IMG/VR virus record: IMGVR_UViG_3300043172_000336
Span: 1-58,377 of that record
Strand: one strand, 5' to 3'
Source of the DNA: a virus
DNA length: 58,377 nucleotides
Both the position numbers and the translations under genes were made by a program. The notes below the pieces were generated by a model, which saw nothing but the letters and a program-made list of their open reading frames with translations, was not told the DNA's origin and made no database searches. Position 1 is the stretch's first letter, and every line of letters begins with the position of its first letter. Shown here piece after piece: positions 42,101-48,609 of the stretch.

Positions 42101-44670
42101 TCAATGCTCTCCGTGGTGTAGTCTCCCGTGGGGATTACTCGGTCATGGACCGTGATGTATTCGATGCGAAGTATACGCAGGAGTCAGTTGCTGAGTTGAA
42201 ACTTGATACCCAGGAAGGTATACGTAAAGAGTTTCCTGACCTGGCTCCCGAACAGGTAACCGCCCTGGTTACGATCGCATCTATACCAACCCAACGTCGT
42301 GGTCCCTACTTCCCGATGATGCGCTACGGAGAATATCTTGTGTACTCTGAGAAAGAGACAGAGGCCAAGCGGTTCGCCGATAGGAAAGACGCGAATGCAT
42401 ACGCTGCCCAGCGGCGGGCTGAAGACCCGACACTTGATGCGAAGGTGAGAACCACAGGTGAAAACGAACACACGGCGGTCATAACTGAAAAAGATTTCAG
42501 GACGTTTGAGACACGTACCGAAGCTGATGCGACAAGGCTAGAAATGGTTGGGCTGTATGGAGAGACCGCCACATCATCTGTTCAGGTAAAGCATAAGTTC
42601 AAACCGGACGATACAGTTAGCTCTGGCTCTGCGCTCCGTCAAATCCTGGATAGCCTCGACGGGAATGCCAAAGCGCAATCCGCGATCAAGAACTGGTGGC
42701 TGCAGAATCTCTCTGACAGTTCATTCAGGAAGCACGAGATCAAACGAAAGAATCGTCGCGGTGTGGACTATGAGTCGCAGCATCGAAACTTTACTAACTA
42801 CGTGAAGAAGTCTGCGTACTATCGATCGCAGCTTAAGTACGGTAGAGAGATGGCGGACGGGATGCAGGACATCATTGACTACACGAAACAGTACAAGGAC
42901 ACCTCTGGGCCAGATGGAACCACGGCTGTACGGCTGGGCCAGGTGAGGAATCATCTGCAGAAACGTGACTCATTCCTGAACGATCTATCCGAGCCGTCGA
43001 AACTTATCCGTCGTGGTACTGAAGTCGGACAGCTGATGATGTTGTTCGGTCCTTCGTACTGGATGATCAATGCTACGCAACCGTATGTTGTAACTCTCCC
43101 TTGGATGGCCGCCCGGTATGGATGGGGTCCTGCGCTGGCAGTTCTCAAGAATGCTCAGCAGCTAATCATCAGTCCTCTCCTAACAGCCACGAAGGAATCA
43201 ATGGGCGGGATAAAAGCATTGACCTCCAAGGAGGCTGCCGAGAAAGCGTTCAATGTTGTGGACCAGGTGAAGGAAATCATTACCAAACGAGCTGGTGACC
43301 GGGCCTCTGCTTACAACGACATGATTGAACAGCTGCGTAATGTAAGCATCATTGATCTGTCGTGGATTGCTGAGCTGCGTGACATATCTGAGGGCCGGGA
43401 CACTGGTAAATTCCAGAAGACAATCGATGCCACCCGAGTCATGGGCCACCTCACTGAGGTGAACAATCGTATACTCTCGGCCATCGCTGCTTACGATCTC
43501 ATGTACCAGGACCAGGTAGGGAAAGGTCTCAACCACGACGATGCCCACGCAGCTGGTGTGGAGTTCGCTAAGGAATCGACATCGATAACCCACTTTGATT
43601 ACTCTGCTGGGAACAAGCCACTGCTGTTCCAGCCGAACGGACCCCTGGGTAAAGTATCGCCGTTGGTCTTCCAGTTCCTGCAATGGCCGCAGCATATGTA
43701 CGCGACGTTGATTGGTAACACGGCTGCCATGGTTAATGGGGGCACGGTCGATCGCATGGTGGCTGCCAAGACAATCGCCTACATGACGGGTACACACATC
43801 GCTGTCGGTGGCATGATCGGGGTGGCCCTGCAACCAATGAAGTGGGCGATCGGCGCTGCCTTGTACGCCTTCGGTGATGACGATGACATCAACAGTTTGC
43901 AGACAGTTGTCTCAGGAGAGACGTACGACAGGTGGATGAGAGAAGGGGCAACAGATCTCCTTGGGAAGAAGCTGGGCCACGCACTAGCGTCCGGTCTCCC
44001 GGCAGCGTTCTTAGATGTAGAGCTGTCCTCAAGGATGTCAATGGGAACGGTTTACTTCGTTGACCTGAAAACTGACACCGCAGAGTCAGCACTCGGTAGC
44101 CTCGCCGCTGGCTTAGGTGGCCCGTGGGTGAACATTGCGATGGGTGCTGCCAAAGGTTTGCCTATGATGGGCCGGGGTTTGTTCAAGGGGACAGGAGAAT
44201 TCCAGCGCGGCCTGGAGTACTTCCTGCCGAAAGCATTCAAGGACATCTCTAAGACAGTCCGCTATGCAACCGAGGGGCTAGTCAATAACGCTGGTGACAC
44301 AGTCATGGACACGGATGGTATCTCTGGGCAGCAGTTGTTCTTGCAGTCACTCGGGTTCCGTCCCGCCGAGATCGCTGACTTCTATTCACGCCAGGCTCTT
44401 ATTAAAGACACCGAGCGGTTCGGCAAAGAGCGGGCCAGTAGTTTGCTCAAGCGGTATCGAACTGCACGCAGCAGTGAGCAACGTAACAGGGTCTCGCATG
44501 AGATCGCCGTGTTCAACCAGGTGTTTCCTTACACGCCTATCACTTACTCATCGCTGTTACGAGCCGTAAAGGGTAAGCGTGAACGTGAGGCCAGCTACCG
44601 TCGATCTGGTGCCGCGCTGAGGGGCCGTGCTATAATGCTCCAACGCGAAGGTGAGTTCTATAAAAAATAA
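36148..44670 (+). CDS. Giant internal virion protein (2840 residues) with a zincin-type metallopeptidase domain
   Basis: This is the largest gene, 15% of the window. The N-terminus is Pro/Asp-rich. About 170-375 contain glycine/alanine-rich hydrophobic segments (P-L-I-G-G-I-L-V-G-S-I-A; G-G-I-I-G-G-L-T-G-G-V-F-T-G-V) that could insert in membranes. A long charged helical part follows. The motif L-M-H-E-A-T-H-M (His1669, Glu1670, His1673) with downstream D-E-F-V-T-E-A (Glu1723/Glu1727) fits a zincin peptidase. More hydrophobic helices lie near 2300 and 2540-2580. It matches the large polyvalent-protein class of phage ejection proteins. Roles in crossing the envelope and cutting a host protein are inferred. 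No RNA polymerase motifs were seen. Confidence 0.8.
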   Translation: MPSFKETFGEPLTYDPVDPNNDTPPSPRLKAKSFREVFSPGADPGAGADPPPDTFGTKSFGEVFRGRARLNPQPKDEPSFAGDIARDLFSGVVQTGELALGGIEYAARQAAGEEGTFGQYIIGQAVDPLSAARRATGEYAQQIVGSMSQESEDLITREWTTLDPERSVWTQGVGGVTKAVLLKMAQALPATIITMLPAVRLFKAGMTPGAMAYLGASEGALSMGGIAAGLAQEIEGMTHQELLNESPVYQEFISGGLSEDDARSQLITAAQGAAPLIGGILVGSIAATAGKWLEPIIVGKGAKLAGRFGRGTAVEAAQESPQSGVEQFMQNVAAQVFDADRQLSEGVAEAMIEGGIIGGLTGGVFTGVMGARPQQPAGQAPEQAPDPTEDFPEAEPTDLSAALVPVDQPLGQMDLPLTRRERGFPRAPIPPGQQPGPDPTDYSPDLGPLGGAQDKLFGTQPSGAQDPRQGDLFDPVAAGDTTAEPLRDIEAQILEMQRPESGKDAVFLSSASIEHLQRSGDLEAFLDSGVALTNFDGAGGVLLAKDRQAAVGFTEDRNTGGDVERIIGLATGDGVGKPMSRVGSAFATTVVQRRDEAGNIVQERVVADEEEALLIEAQWEQKYPNFDIMIRTADAVQMRRAERVQHEDAQAQAVVAEQELQRQLAEERADTEQEFDVATRFLDEDTRTRTAGAQTPTRAAARLVGEATRQSGERQRIGGFYPPEVLEFQSPTAGKNYDKAFTELVDQEITIKQEELAREDWPRGVRPKHLKGGTGQVTKRLSKAGDKARSRRTALLHELGKIRAKAKPIRRKAANIIEAARELSPETVEGAARGTPATKEREDTPAAAAIPNTQMLGNLTDSKIDVLTGAELARVFKQAATWMAGRWIALQLEYEGGPKTLENIPEGAELLAISVPVMKTKQELWVIESVKKGSPPEGMKGPWVDYVVRQGEKDLTKYVKEGMTKEEIKEATARDLKENTSVGKRRGTVKATRAWLTDEGKKSKWSIVYKNNKIKNINTKGIEEGLTIDRLSQGYSTKAAQRKLIRRVKALIVSGRHGGWTKSPEISASIKQRQMKAEVDPGVLRRSGAFDVTVLGHEVFKQDESTPDRLKRIALSKRLRANLDKTIRRAAKHMSKMNSGKFADLINERDDGSLTDAARDMIHGKAYFRVIAEFATSLVRSKNSNKDVNEQMDKVDQFLKKAIGLPAKDFARVLGRLLRAESQTQVRNIEGFSDATKSTLANPAQREKKNAEATARLLAAIAQANRMEHFWKTNSYYNNIVAPLVHKFANSTASDGWPSYQPTEEELQQVQWVMKGWDIPRLRKEMYTPIRNFFKTAGLEFTPRKKDGTGGELIIPYNEEGKYDYSPSNFALESKFKKRFGSAEDTRWGGIWDDVARQTYDPQAAEDAREDAMKAADTRSELATFTRHAQANRIIEEFRTFISNPKTTIPGMIRAEERLIRVFKELRMWRDTPSPKMGRIMFGTPRTHRIVGPRLAAKEIRKDEARKLLLASVKTQPLPKAWRKNEAVANAAREQVRAETESFMQATDPGPSIGQFRQTAAMLTNKLDDITNPIKMNELLDMIVAGIPESHMYHTLANRIRALNLDDVLVSWDWRSQIEDPHTMGLSKWEEDPANANGQLRYILLNKRGLSKTLHRREPQARLLHTLMHEATHMAVNGAMDRNLAVRTMMRQLKRQALEQWATNPAEQGRDVPYGLNALAVDEFVTEAFSNPQFQQFLKRTKIQGEAQTFWQKMLNFVRQLLGLPANDVRATNALEAIMQTTDMLFTGEVRDLTGKGTMQANLDVMDSALKPIAQSVIGDIGNSMQAMQSGWDKAKKLRLRAPLHLMSMRQIHYEFRRFFNDAEGKNPLDRYKEAWERRDSENSKLMHVGELLSTVWTGLTERGGVANALEFSKVATEASLYMMHPNLPLDHEKNEHITSKEQHAKHAELARRFNAMSSGWQSLWKQVQKYYANAIADETSLIMINALRGVVSRGDYSVMDRDVFDAKYTQESVAELKLDTQEGIRKEFPDLAPEQVTALVTIASIPTQRRGPYFPMMRYGEYLVYSEKETEAKRFADRKDANAYAAQRRAEDPTLDAKVRTTGENEHTAVITEKDFRTFETRTEADATRLEMVGLYGETATSSVQVKHKFKPDDTVSSGSALRQILDSLDGNAKAQSAIKNWWLQNLSDSSFRKHEIKRKNRRGVDYESQHRNFTNYVKKSAYYRSQLKYGREMADGMQDIIDYTKQYKDTSGPDGTTAVRLGQVRNHLQKRDSFLNDLSEPSKLIRRGTEVGQLMMLFGPSYWMINATQPYVVTLPWMAARYGWGPALAVLKNAQQLIISPLLTATKESMGGIKALTSKEAAEKAFNVVDQVKEIITKRAGDRASAYNDMIEQLRNVSIIDLSWIAELRDISEGRDTGKFQKTIDATRVMGHLTEVNNRILSAIAAYDLMYQDQVGKGLNHDDAHAAGVEFAKESTSITHFDYSAGNKPLLFQPNGPLGKVSPLVFQFLQWPQHMYATLIGNTAAMVNGGTVDRMVAAKTIAYMTGTHIAVGGMIGVALQPMKWAIGAALYAFGDDDDINSLQTVVSGETYDRWMREGATDLLGKKLGHALASGLPAAFLDVELSSRMSMGTVYFVDLKTDTAESALGSLAAGLGGPWVNIAMGAAKGLPMMGRGLFKGTGEFQRGLEYFLPKAFKDISKTVRYATEGLVNNAGDTVMDTDGISGQQLFLQSLGFRPAEIADFYSRQALIKDTERFGKERASSLLKRYRTARSSEQRNRVSHEIAVFNQVFPYTPITYSSLLRAVKGKREREASYRRSGAALRGRAIMLQREGEFYKK

Positions 44671-46268
44671 TGCCGAGACAAATAGCAAGTGGCCCACCAT
44701 GCCCCAAGTGCGGGAAGCTCATGGCGCGGGGTCCGAAATCACAATCAGGTAGGCTAAGGTGGACGTGCCGTCACTATGAAGACGGTAAAAGAATCTACTG
44801 CTACAGTACGACTGACCCGGAGACAGCCAGAGTGAATACACCATCAGGTAAGACCGAGAAGTTATCGTCACCAAAATTTAACCGTAAGCTCGGCGACGTA
44901 AAAAGATTCATCATCACGTCGGCGCAGAACGCAACACCAATCCACGAAGGTTTCTTCAGGGCGCTCAAGGCGTACTGCAAGAAGAACGGTGCGGAGCTGG
45001 TCGTCATACCAATCCGATACAAGAACCCGACCTCACGATGGACCGAGAGCCAGCGCAACGACGAGGTTTGGGCACCGGAGCTGCGACCCCACCTATATAA
45101 CCAGCGTAAGAAGCTCTGTAAGCATCTCGTTCTTTTAGGAGATATTAAAACAAGGCCCACTGCACAATCTCCTCTTACAGGCTTCGAGGGGATCACTCAT
45201 GGTGAGTCTGGCATCCTCGGTCATTCCAAACTGCAATTAAGAACTATCCCCACTCCACAGAATTCTCTACCGAAGATCCTAACGACCACCGGCAGCTGCA
45301 CGGTGAAGAACTACACCGACAGCAAGGCAGGCAAGAAGGGTGAGTTCCATCACGTCATCGGTGCCTGTGTCGTGGACATCAGCGGCGGCAAGTTTCACAT
45401 GCGCCAGGTGAACGCGACGAAGGACGGCTCGTTCATCGACCTGCAACACCACTATAGATCTAGTGGCCGGGTACACAGGGCGAACAAAGCATTGGGCCTC
45501 GTCATGGGTGACACCCACATGCGCTTCGTTGACCCGCAGGTAATCAAAGCCACCTTCGGTAAGAAGGGGATAGTGAACGCCCTCCTACCTGATGTCCTCG
45601 TCTGGCATGACCTACTCGATGGGTACAGTGCGAACCCACATCACTTCGGCAACCCGTTCATCGAGATCGCCAAGCGCCGGGCGAACATGCACATCGTGGA
45701 GGATGAGATCAAAGAGACGGTCTGGTTTCTCCGTAAGCACACACCCCCCGGACGTAAGAGTATCGTCGTAGCATCTAACCACGATGACTTCTTCCGCCGC
45801 TGGATCATGGACACTGACTGGCGACGTGACCCGGACAACGCATCGTTCTACCTTGAGACAGCCAAGCTCATGGCTGACTCCGCACACATGGACAAGCACG
45901 GCGCAAGCTACCTCGACCCATTCACCTACTGGGTGGACAAGTTAAAGGACAGCCCTAGTATCTCCTGCCTACCTGTGGATGAGAGCTACATGCTCGGCAA
46001 CATTGAGGTAGGGTTCCACGGTCACCGTGGCCCGCACGGAGCCAGGGGTACAGTAAAGAACTTGAGTCGCCTCGGTGTCCGTGTCATCACCGGCCATGGT
46101 CACGCACCTGCGATCGAAGAAGGACACTTCCGCACTGGCACCAGTACGTATCTCAAGCTGGAGTACAACGAGGGACCCAGTGCCTGGTTGAACACGCACT
46201 GCATCGTCTATGCCAACGGCAAGCGATCACTGATCAACATCATCGACGGCGCGTGGAGGTTTGAGTAA
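44670..46268 (+). CDS. Zinc-ribbon plus calcineurin-like metallophosphoesterase
   Basis: Of 532 residues, Cys11, Cys14, Cys33 and Cys44 (with His35) form a zinc-ribbon-like site. The phosphoesterase core has M-G-D-T-H (Asp281, His283), H-D at Asp314 and S-N-H-D-D (Asn370, His371). F-H-G-H-R-G-P-H and T-G-H-G-H-A (His476, His478) complete the two-metal set. A segment I-T-S-A-Q-N-A-T-P-I-H-E and I-P-I-R-Y-K-N-P-T-S resembles proteins remembered as T5 A1-like, but that link is uncertain. It likely cuts nucleic acid or nucleotides. TAATG joins it to the giant gene and to the ClpP-like gene. Confidence 0.75.
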   Translation: MPRQIASGPPCPKCGKLMARGPKSQSGRLRWTCRHYEDGKRIYCYSTTDPETARVNTPSGKTEKLSSPKFNRKLGDVKRFIITSAQNATPIHEGFFRALKAYCKKNGAELVVIPIRYKNPTSRWTESQRNDEVWAPELRPHLYNQRKKLCKHLVLLGDIKTRPTAQSPLTGFEGITHGESGILGHSKLQLRTIPTPQNSLPKILTTTGSCTVKNYTDSKAGKKGEFHHVIGACVVDISGGKFHMRQVNATKDGSFIDLQHHYRSSGRVHRANKALGLVMGDTHMRFVDPQVIKATFGKKGIVNALLPDVLVWHDLLDGYSANPHHFGNPFIEIAKRRANMHIVEDEIKETVWFLRKHTPPGRKSIVVASNHDDFFRRWIMDTDWRRDPDNASFYLETAKLMADSAHMDKHGASYLDPFTYWVDKLKDSPSISCLPVDESYMLGNIEVGFHGHRGPHGARGTVKNLSRLGVRVITGHGHAPAIEEGHFRTGTSTYLKLEYNEGPSAWLNTHCIVYANGKRSLINIIDGAWRFE

Positions 46269-46954
46269 TGCACGAGAGTGACGCACGGACCTCGTACAAG
46301 CGGGAGTTCGCTTGCATTGACTACGTCCATGACTACGGCATCGACCCGGAGAAGCGGGAGATCTATTTGTTCGGGCGCGATGAGTTTGTAACCGGTCAGG
46401 GGACAGAGGGATACAACGAGGAGCCAGGGGTTGAGTACTCCATGGCGAACCAGTTCATTAAGAACATACGTGTGCTGCAGGGGTTAGGAGACAAGCCGAT
46501 CCTCATCCACATGAAGACGTGCGGCGGTGACTGGATGGAAGGCATGGGTATATACCAATCTATACTGGCGTGTCCAAACCACGTCACCATCCTGAACTAC
46601 ACCCACGCTCGCAGCATGTCATCGATCGTCCTGCAAGCAGCTGACCACCGGGTGATGATGCCCTACTCAGAGTTCATGATGCATAAGGGTACGCAGACTA
46701 TCAGCGGCACCATCACCCAGGTGGAGACAGAGTACGCTCAGCTACAGTCAGACAACGACACGATGATGGAGATCTACGCCGACAAGCTCATGTCGTCGGA
46801 GCATTTCAAGAAGAAATCTTTCAAGCAGTGCGCTGCGTGGATCGACGCCAAGATGAAACAGAAGGAGGAGGTGTACTTCACTGCTCAAGAGACAGTGAAC
46901 CTCAACTTCGCCGACACTATCTTTGACTACGACTGGAAGAAGTTGAAAAAATAA
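46268..46954 (+). CDS. ClpP-type serine protease
   Basis: The 228-residue chain has the ClpP/crotonase core: I-L-I-H-M-K-T-C-G-G-D-W as the glycine strand region, A-R-S-M-S-S-I-V-L with nucleophile Ser116, and E-F-M-M-H-K-G with His139. N-F-A-D-T-I carries Asp216, completing a plausible Ser-His-Asp triad. Phage ClpP-like enzymes usually act as head-maturation proteases. Here the gene lies far downstream of the coat gene, after the ejection proteins, so processing of internal virion proteins or a host target is an alternative. TAATG overlaps link it to both neighbours. Confidence 0.8.
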   Translation: MHESDARTSYKREFACIDYVHDYGIDPEKREIYLFGRDEFVTGQGTEGYNEEPGVEYSMANQFIKNIRVLQGLGDKPILIHMKTCGGDWMEGMGIYQSILACPNHVTILNYTHARSMSSIVLQAADHRVMMPYSEFMMHKGTQTISGTITQVETEYAQLQSDNDTMMEIYADKLMSSEHFKKKSFKQCAAWIDAKMKQKEEVYFTAQETVNLNFADTIFDYDWKKLKK

Positions 46955-47295
46955 TGGCTACAGTAAAACTAGAGACAGGTGGTGTGTTCCAGCCATCAAT
47001 ATGGGCCGACAAGTTCGTAGAGGAATACAAAAGCCAACTGGTCATGGACCAGATGCAGAAGGCGTTCGATTGGCAACCCCCTGCCACCTGTCCACTGTCA
47101 AAGCAGATCATCATGGATGACATCCAAGAGTTGATCGCCATGCAACCAGACAAGCACATGATAGAAATCCTACAGGATATTGGGTCGGCATCGGATGGTG
47201 CCGAGCGGTCAGACATTCCCCTCGCGGAGATAGTTAATCAATTGGTTTGTTCTTTGCGCTCCGCTTGTAAGAACGATTCTTCTTCCGAGTCGTGA
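46954..47295 (+). CDS. Last rightward gene, hypothetical, 113 residues
   Basis: TAATG overlaps the protease stop. The sequence is helical and acidic (F-V-E-E-Y-K-S-Q-L-V-M-D-Q-M-Q-K-A-F-D-W; I-I-M-D-D-I-Q-E-L-I-A-M-Q) and ends with a Ser-rich tail. The final 62 bases overlap the convergent leftward HNH-like gene, so the C-terminal tail may be read from sequence fixed by the other gene. No family is recognised. No terminator hairpin is evident where the two operons meet. Confidence 0.55.
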   Translation: MATVKLETGGVFQPSIWADKFVEEYKSQLVMDQMQKAFDWQPPATCPLSKQIIMDDIQELIAMQPDKHMIEILQDIGSASDGAERSDIPLAEIVNQLVCSLRSACKNDSSSES

Positions 47296-47494
47296 CGCGA
47301 GTGTTACTCTTGGCGTAGCTTCCCCCGTTCGACAGGGCCTTGACGTGATGGACTTCCTTCCCGTCCCCCTTGTGGACGGTGCCTGCCTTCTCCGCTTCGT
47401 GGCGTGATCTGTTCCTTGCCGCCCGATCCTTCTTCGCTTTTGGCCCAGCGTGGTACTTTTGGTAGTAGGCGTCGGTTGATTCTCGGGTCGGCAT
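47234..47494 (-). CDS. Small HNH-like nuclease-family protein
   Basis: The 86 residues begin P-T-R-E-S-T-D-A-Y-Y-Q-K-Y-H. They have a basic helix (K-A-K-K-D-R-A-A-R-N-R-S-R-H-E) and then E-V-H-H-V-K-A-L-S-N-G-G-S-Y-A-K-S-N-T-R-V-T. This matches the beta-beta-alpha metal core of HNH enzymes. The last H position is occupied by asparagine (K-K-N-R-S-Y), a variant common in small phage proteins, so catalysis is uncertain. It overlaps the DUF5664-like gene for about 190 bases in another frame of the same strand and the convergent gene by 62 bases. Confidence 0.65.
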   Translation of the reverse strand: MPTRESTDAYYQKYHAGPKAKKDRAARNRSRHEAEKAGTVHKGDGKEVHHVKALSNGGSYAKSNTRVTTRKKNRSYKRSAKNKPID

Positions 47495-47930
47495 CGGACT
47501 CGTCCTGAATGGTGTGCTGGTGTGGGTGCTTGTCTTCAAACAGCTGCTTCAAGTGTATCACGCTGGCCGCCATACCGTCGATGGCTGAGGCCGTGTCCTG
47601 GCTTGGTGGTCGGTCATCAGTGAGCTTACCAGAGTGGTAGGCGTCGAGGATAATACCCACGCAGGCCAGCACACTACCCAGGTGTGGGACATGTGTGACA
47701 GGGTCAGCCCACTCACCGTTCTGGTACTTAGCCAGGTGTCTATAGCAAGCGTCGAGGTAGATCGACACGCGGACACCAGCTGCACGCCAGTTGTATTTCC
47801 CGTACTTGCACGCACCTTCAGTGAACGCGAGCGCAGCGTACGCAGGCAAGACACTGGGGACCAGGTGAAGGGGGAGCTTGTCGGAACCGATCTCGTCCTT
47901 CGGGTTGCTTGACTTTGTGTCGTCGCTCAT
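47304..47930 (-). CDS. dATP/dGTP pyrophosphohydrolase-type protein (DUF5664-like)
   Basis: The 208 residues contain P-K-D-E-I-G-S-D-K-L-P-L-H-L-V-P, L-A-F-T-E-G-A-C-K-Y-G-K-Y-N-W-R and Y-R-H-L-A-K-Y-Q-N-G-E-W-A-D-P. H-L-G-S-V-L-A-C-V-G-I-I-L-D-A-Y follows. This is the helical, metal-binding pattern of a phage family annotated as dATP/dGTP diphosphohydrolase. Hydrolysis of deoxynucleoside triphosphates would tune the precursor pool. The last 60 residues (K-S-E-E-G-S-G-G-K-E-Q) are low-complexity and lie in the frame overlapped by the HNH-like gene, so the natural end may be earlier or a frameshift may be present. It starts by ATGA overlap. Confidence 0.65.
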   Translation of the reverse strand: MSDDTKSSNPKDEIGSDKLPLHLVPSVLPAYAALAFTEGACKYGKYNWRAAGVRVSIYLDACYRHLAKYQNGEWADPVTHVPHLGSVLACVGIILDAYHSGKLTDDRPPSQDTASAIDGMAASVIHLKQLFEDKHPHQHTIQDESDADPRINRRLLPKVPRWAKSEEGSGGKEQITPRSGEGRHRPQGGREGSPSRQGPVERGKLRQE

Positions 47931-48361
47931 AGCGTGGCGTCCATCACTCTGGCTAACAAGAGTCGTCGGCCAAACTCCTCAAGTTTTCCCCCTTCGTACA
48001 TAAATATAGTGTGGTAACACAGCAGTCCGGTCACCACCTCCAGCCGCGCACCCTTAGATTTCTCCCACCCACTCAGTAGTATGATGCCGTTGCATTTATC
48101 AGCGATCAACTCAACGTCACGCCCAAGTATCTGCCCCCATGACTCGCCCGCTATCTTCCCGGCCTTGTCTAGTCGCCCATCCTCGGACGCAAGCGCAGCC
48201 TCTCGGACTGTAGGTGAATCTGTTTCGACTGGTGAGATGATAGTAAGTCCCACGTCACGTAACTCTTTGGCAGCAGCTTCGAACGCCGGGAAGTTAAACT
48301 GTGGAATGCCAGTCATGGGACCGGCGAGATAGAATGTCTTCTTTAAGTCTGCGAGTTTCAT
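47927..48361 (-). CDS. DUF4406 / nucleoside deoxyribosyltransferase-like protein
   Basis: The 144 residues have the fold signature T-F-Y-L-A-G-P-M-T-G-I-P-Q-F-N-F-P-A-F at about 9-27. The active-site-like W-G-Q-I-L-G-R-D-V-E-L-I-A-D-K-C-N-G-I-I and S-K-G-A-R-L-E-V follow. Relatives move a base between deoxyribosides or hydrolyse nucleotides. With the DUF5664-like gene directly downstream it suggests reshaping of the nucleotide pool. Coupling by ATGA supports joint expression. The substrate is not determinable from sequence. Confidence 0.75.
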   Translation of the reverse strand: MKLADLKKTFYLAGPMTGIPQFNFPAFEAAAKELRDVGLTIISPVETDSPTVREAALASEDGRLDKAGKIAGESWGQILGRDVELIADKCNGIILLSGWEKSKGARLEVVTGLLCYHTIFMYEGGKLEEFGRRLLLARVMDATL

Positions 48362-48609
48362 TAGTATACGTCTCCATTGTTTCCTCGTTTGTGTTCTTCA
48401 TAAGGCGCTACCTTTCGGCGGTAGAATTCCTGCTTCGCACACTCCAACACGCCGATGATTTCGTTGAGGAGTTCATAGCTAACATCTTTGTCCTTCAAGT
48501 AGGCAAGGCAAGTCTTCGTGATGATGTAGTTGAGTTCCCCTGCGTCCATGGCAAAGCTGCTCTTGTTTCGGTCCAGTCTCTGTCGTTGTTTCTTTGTTAC
48601 GTATGGCAT
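48361..48609 (-). CDS. Small conserved phage protein (DUF6899-like)
   Basis: The 82 residues begin M-P-Y-V-T-K-K-Q-R-Q and contain G-E-L-N-Y-I-I-T-K-T-C-L-A-Y-L and Y-E-L-L-N-E-I-I-G-V-L-E-C-A-K-Q-E-F-Y-R-R-K-V-A-P-Y-E. The sequence ends N-G-D-V-Y. This is a compact helical pattern common in aquatic phages and catalogued as a domain of unknown function. It overlaps the sulfotransferase stop by one base (TAATG-type junction). The function is unknown; its frequent company with replication genes is the only clue. Confidence 0.7.
   Translation of the reverse strand: MPYVTKKQRQRLDRNKSSFAMDAGELNYIITKTCLAYLKDKDVSYELLNEIIGVLECAKQEFYRRKVAPYEEHKRGNNGDVY

Noticed and set aside
36148-44670. Virion RNA polymerase as in N4-like phages, suggested by the huge size
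   Set aside because: No T7-like RNA polymerase motifs were recognised. Hydrophobic segments, the zincin motif and the A-D-G-G neighbours fit an ejection protein better.
47304-48361. A diaminopurine (Z) genome pathway
   Set aside because: Only a pyrophosphohydrolase-type gene is seen. No PurZ-like synthetase or DatZ-like phosphohydrolase was recognised, and the polymerase is not diagnostic.
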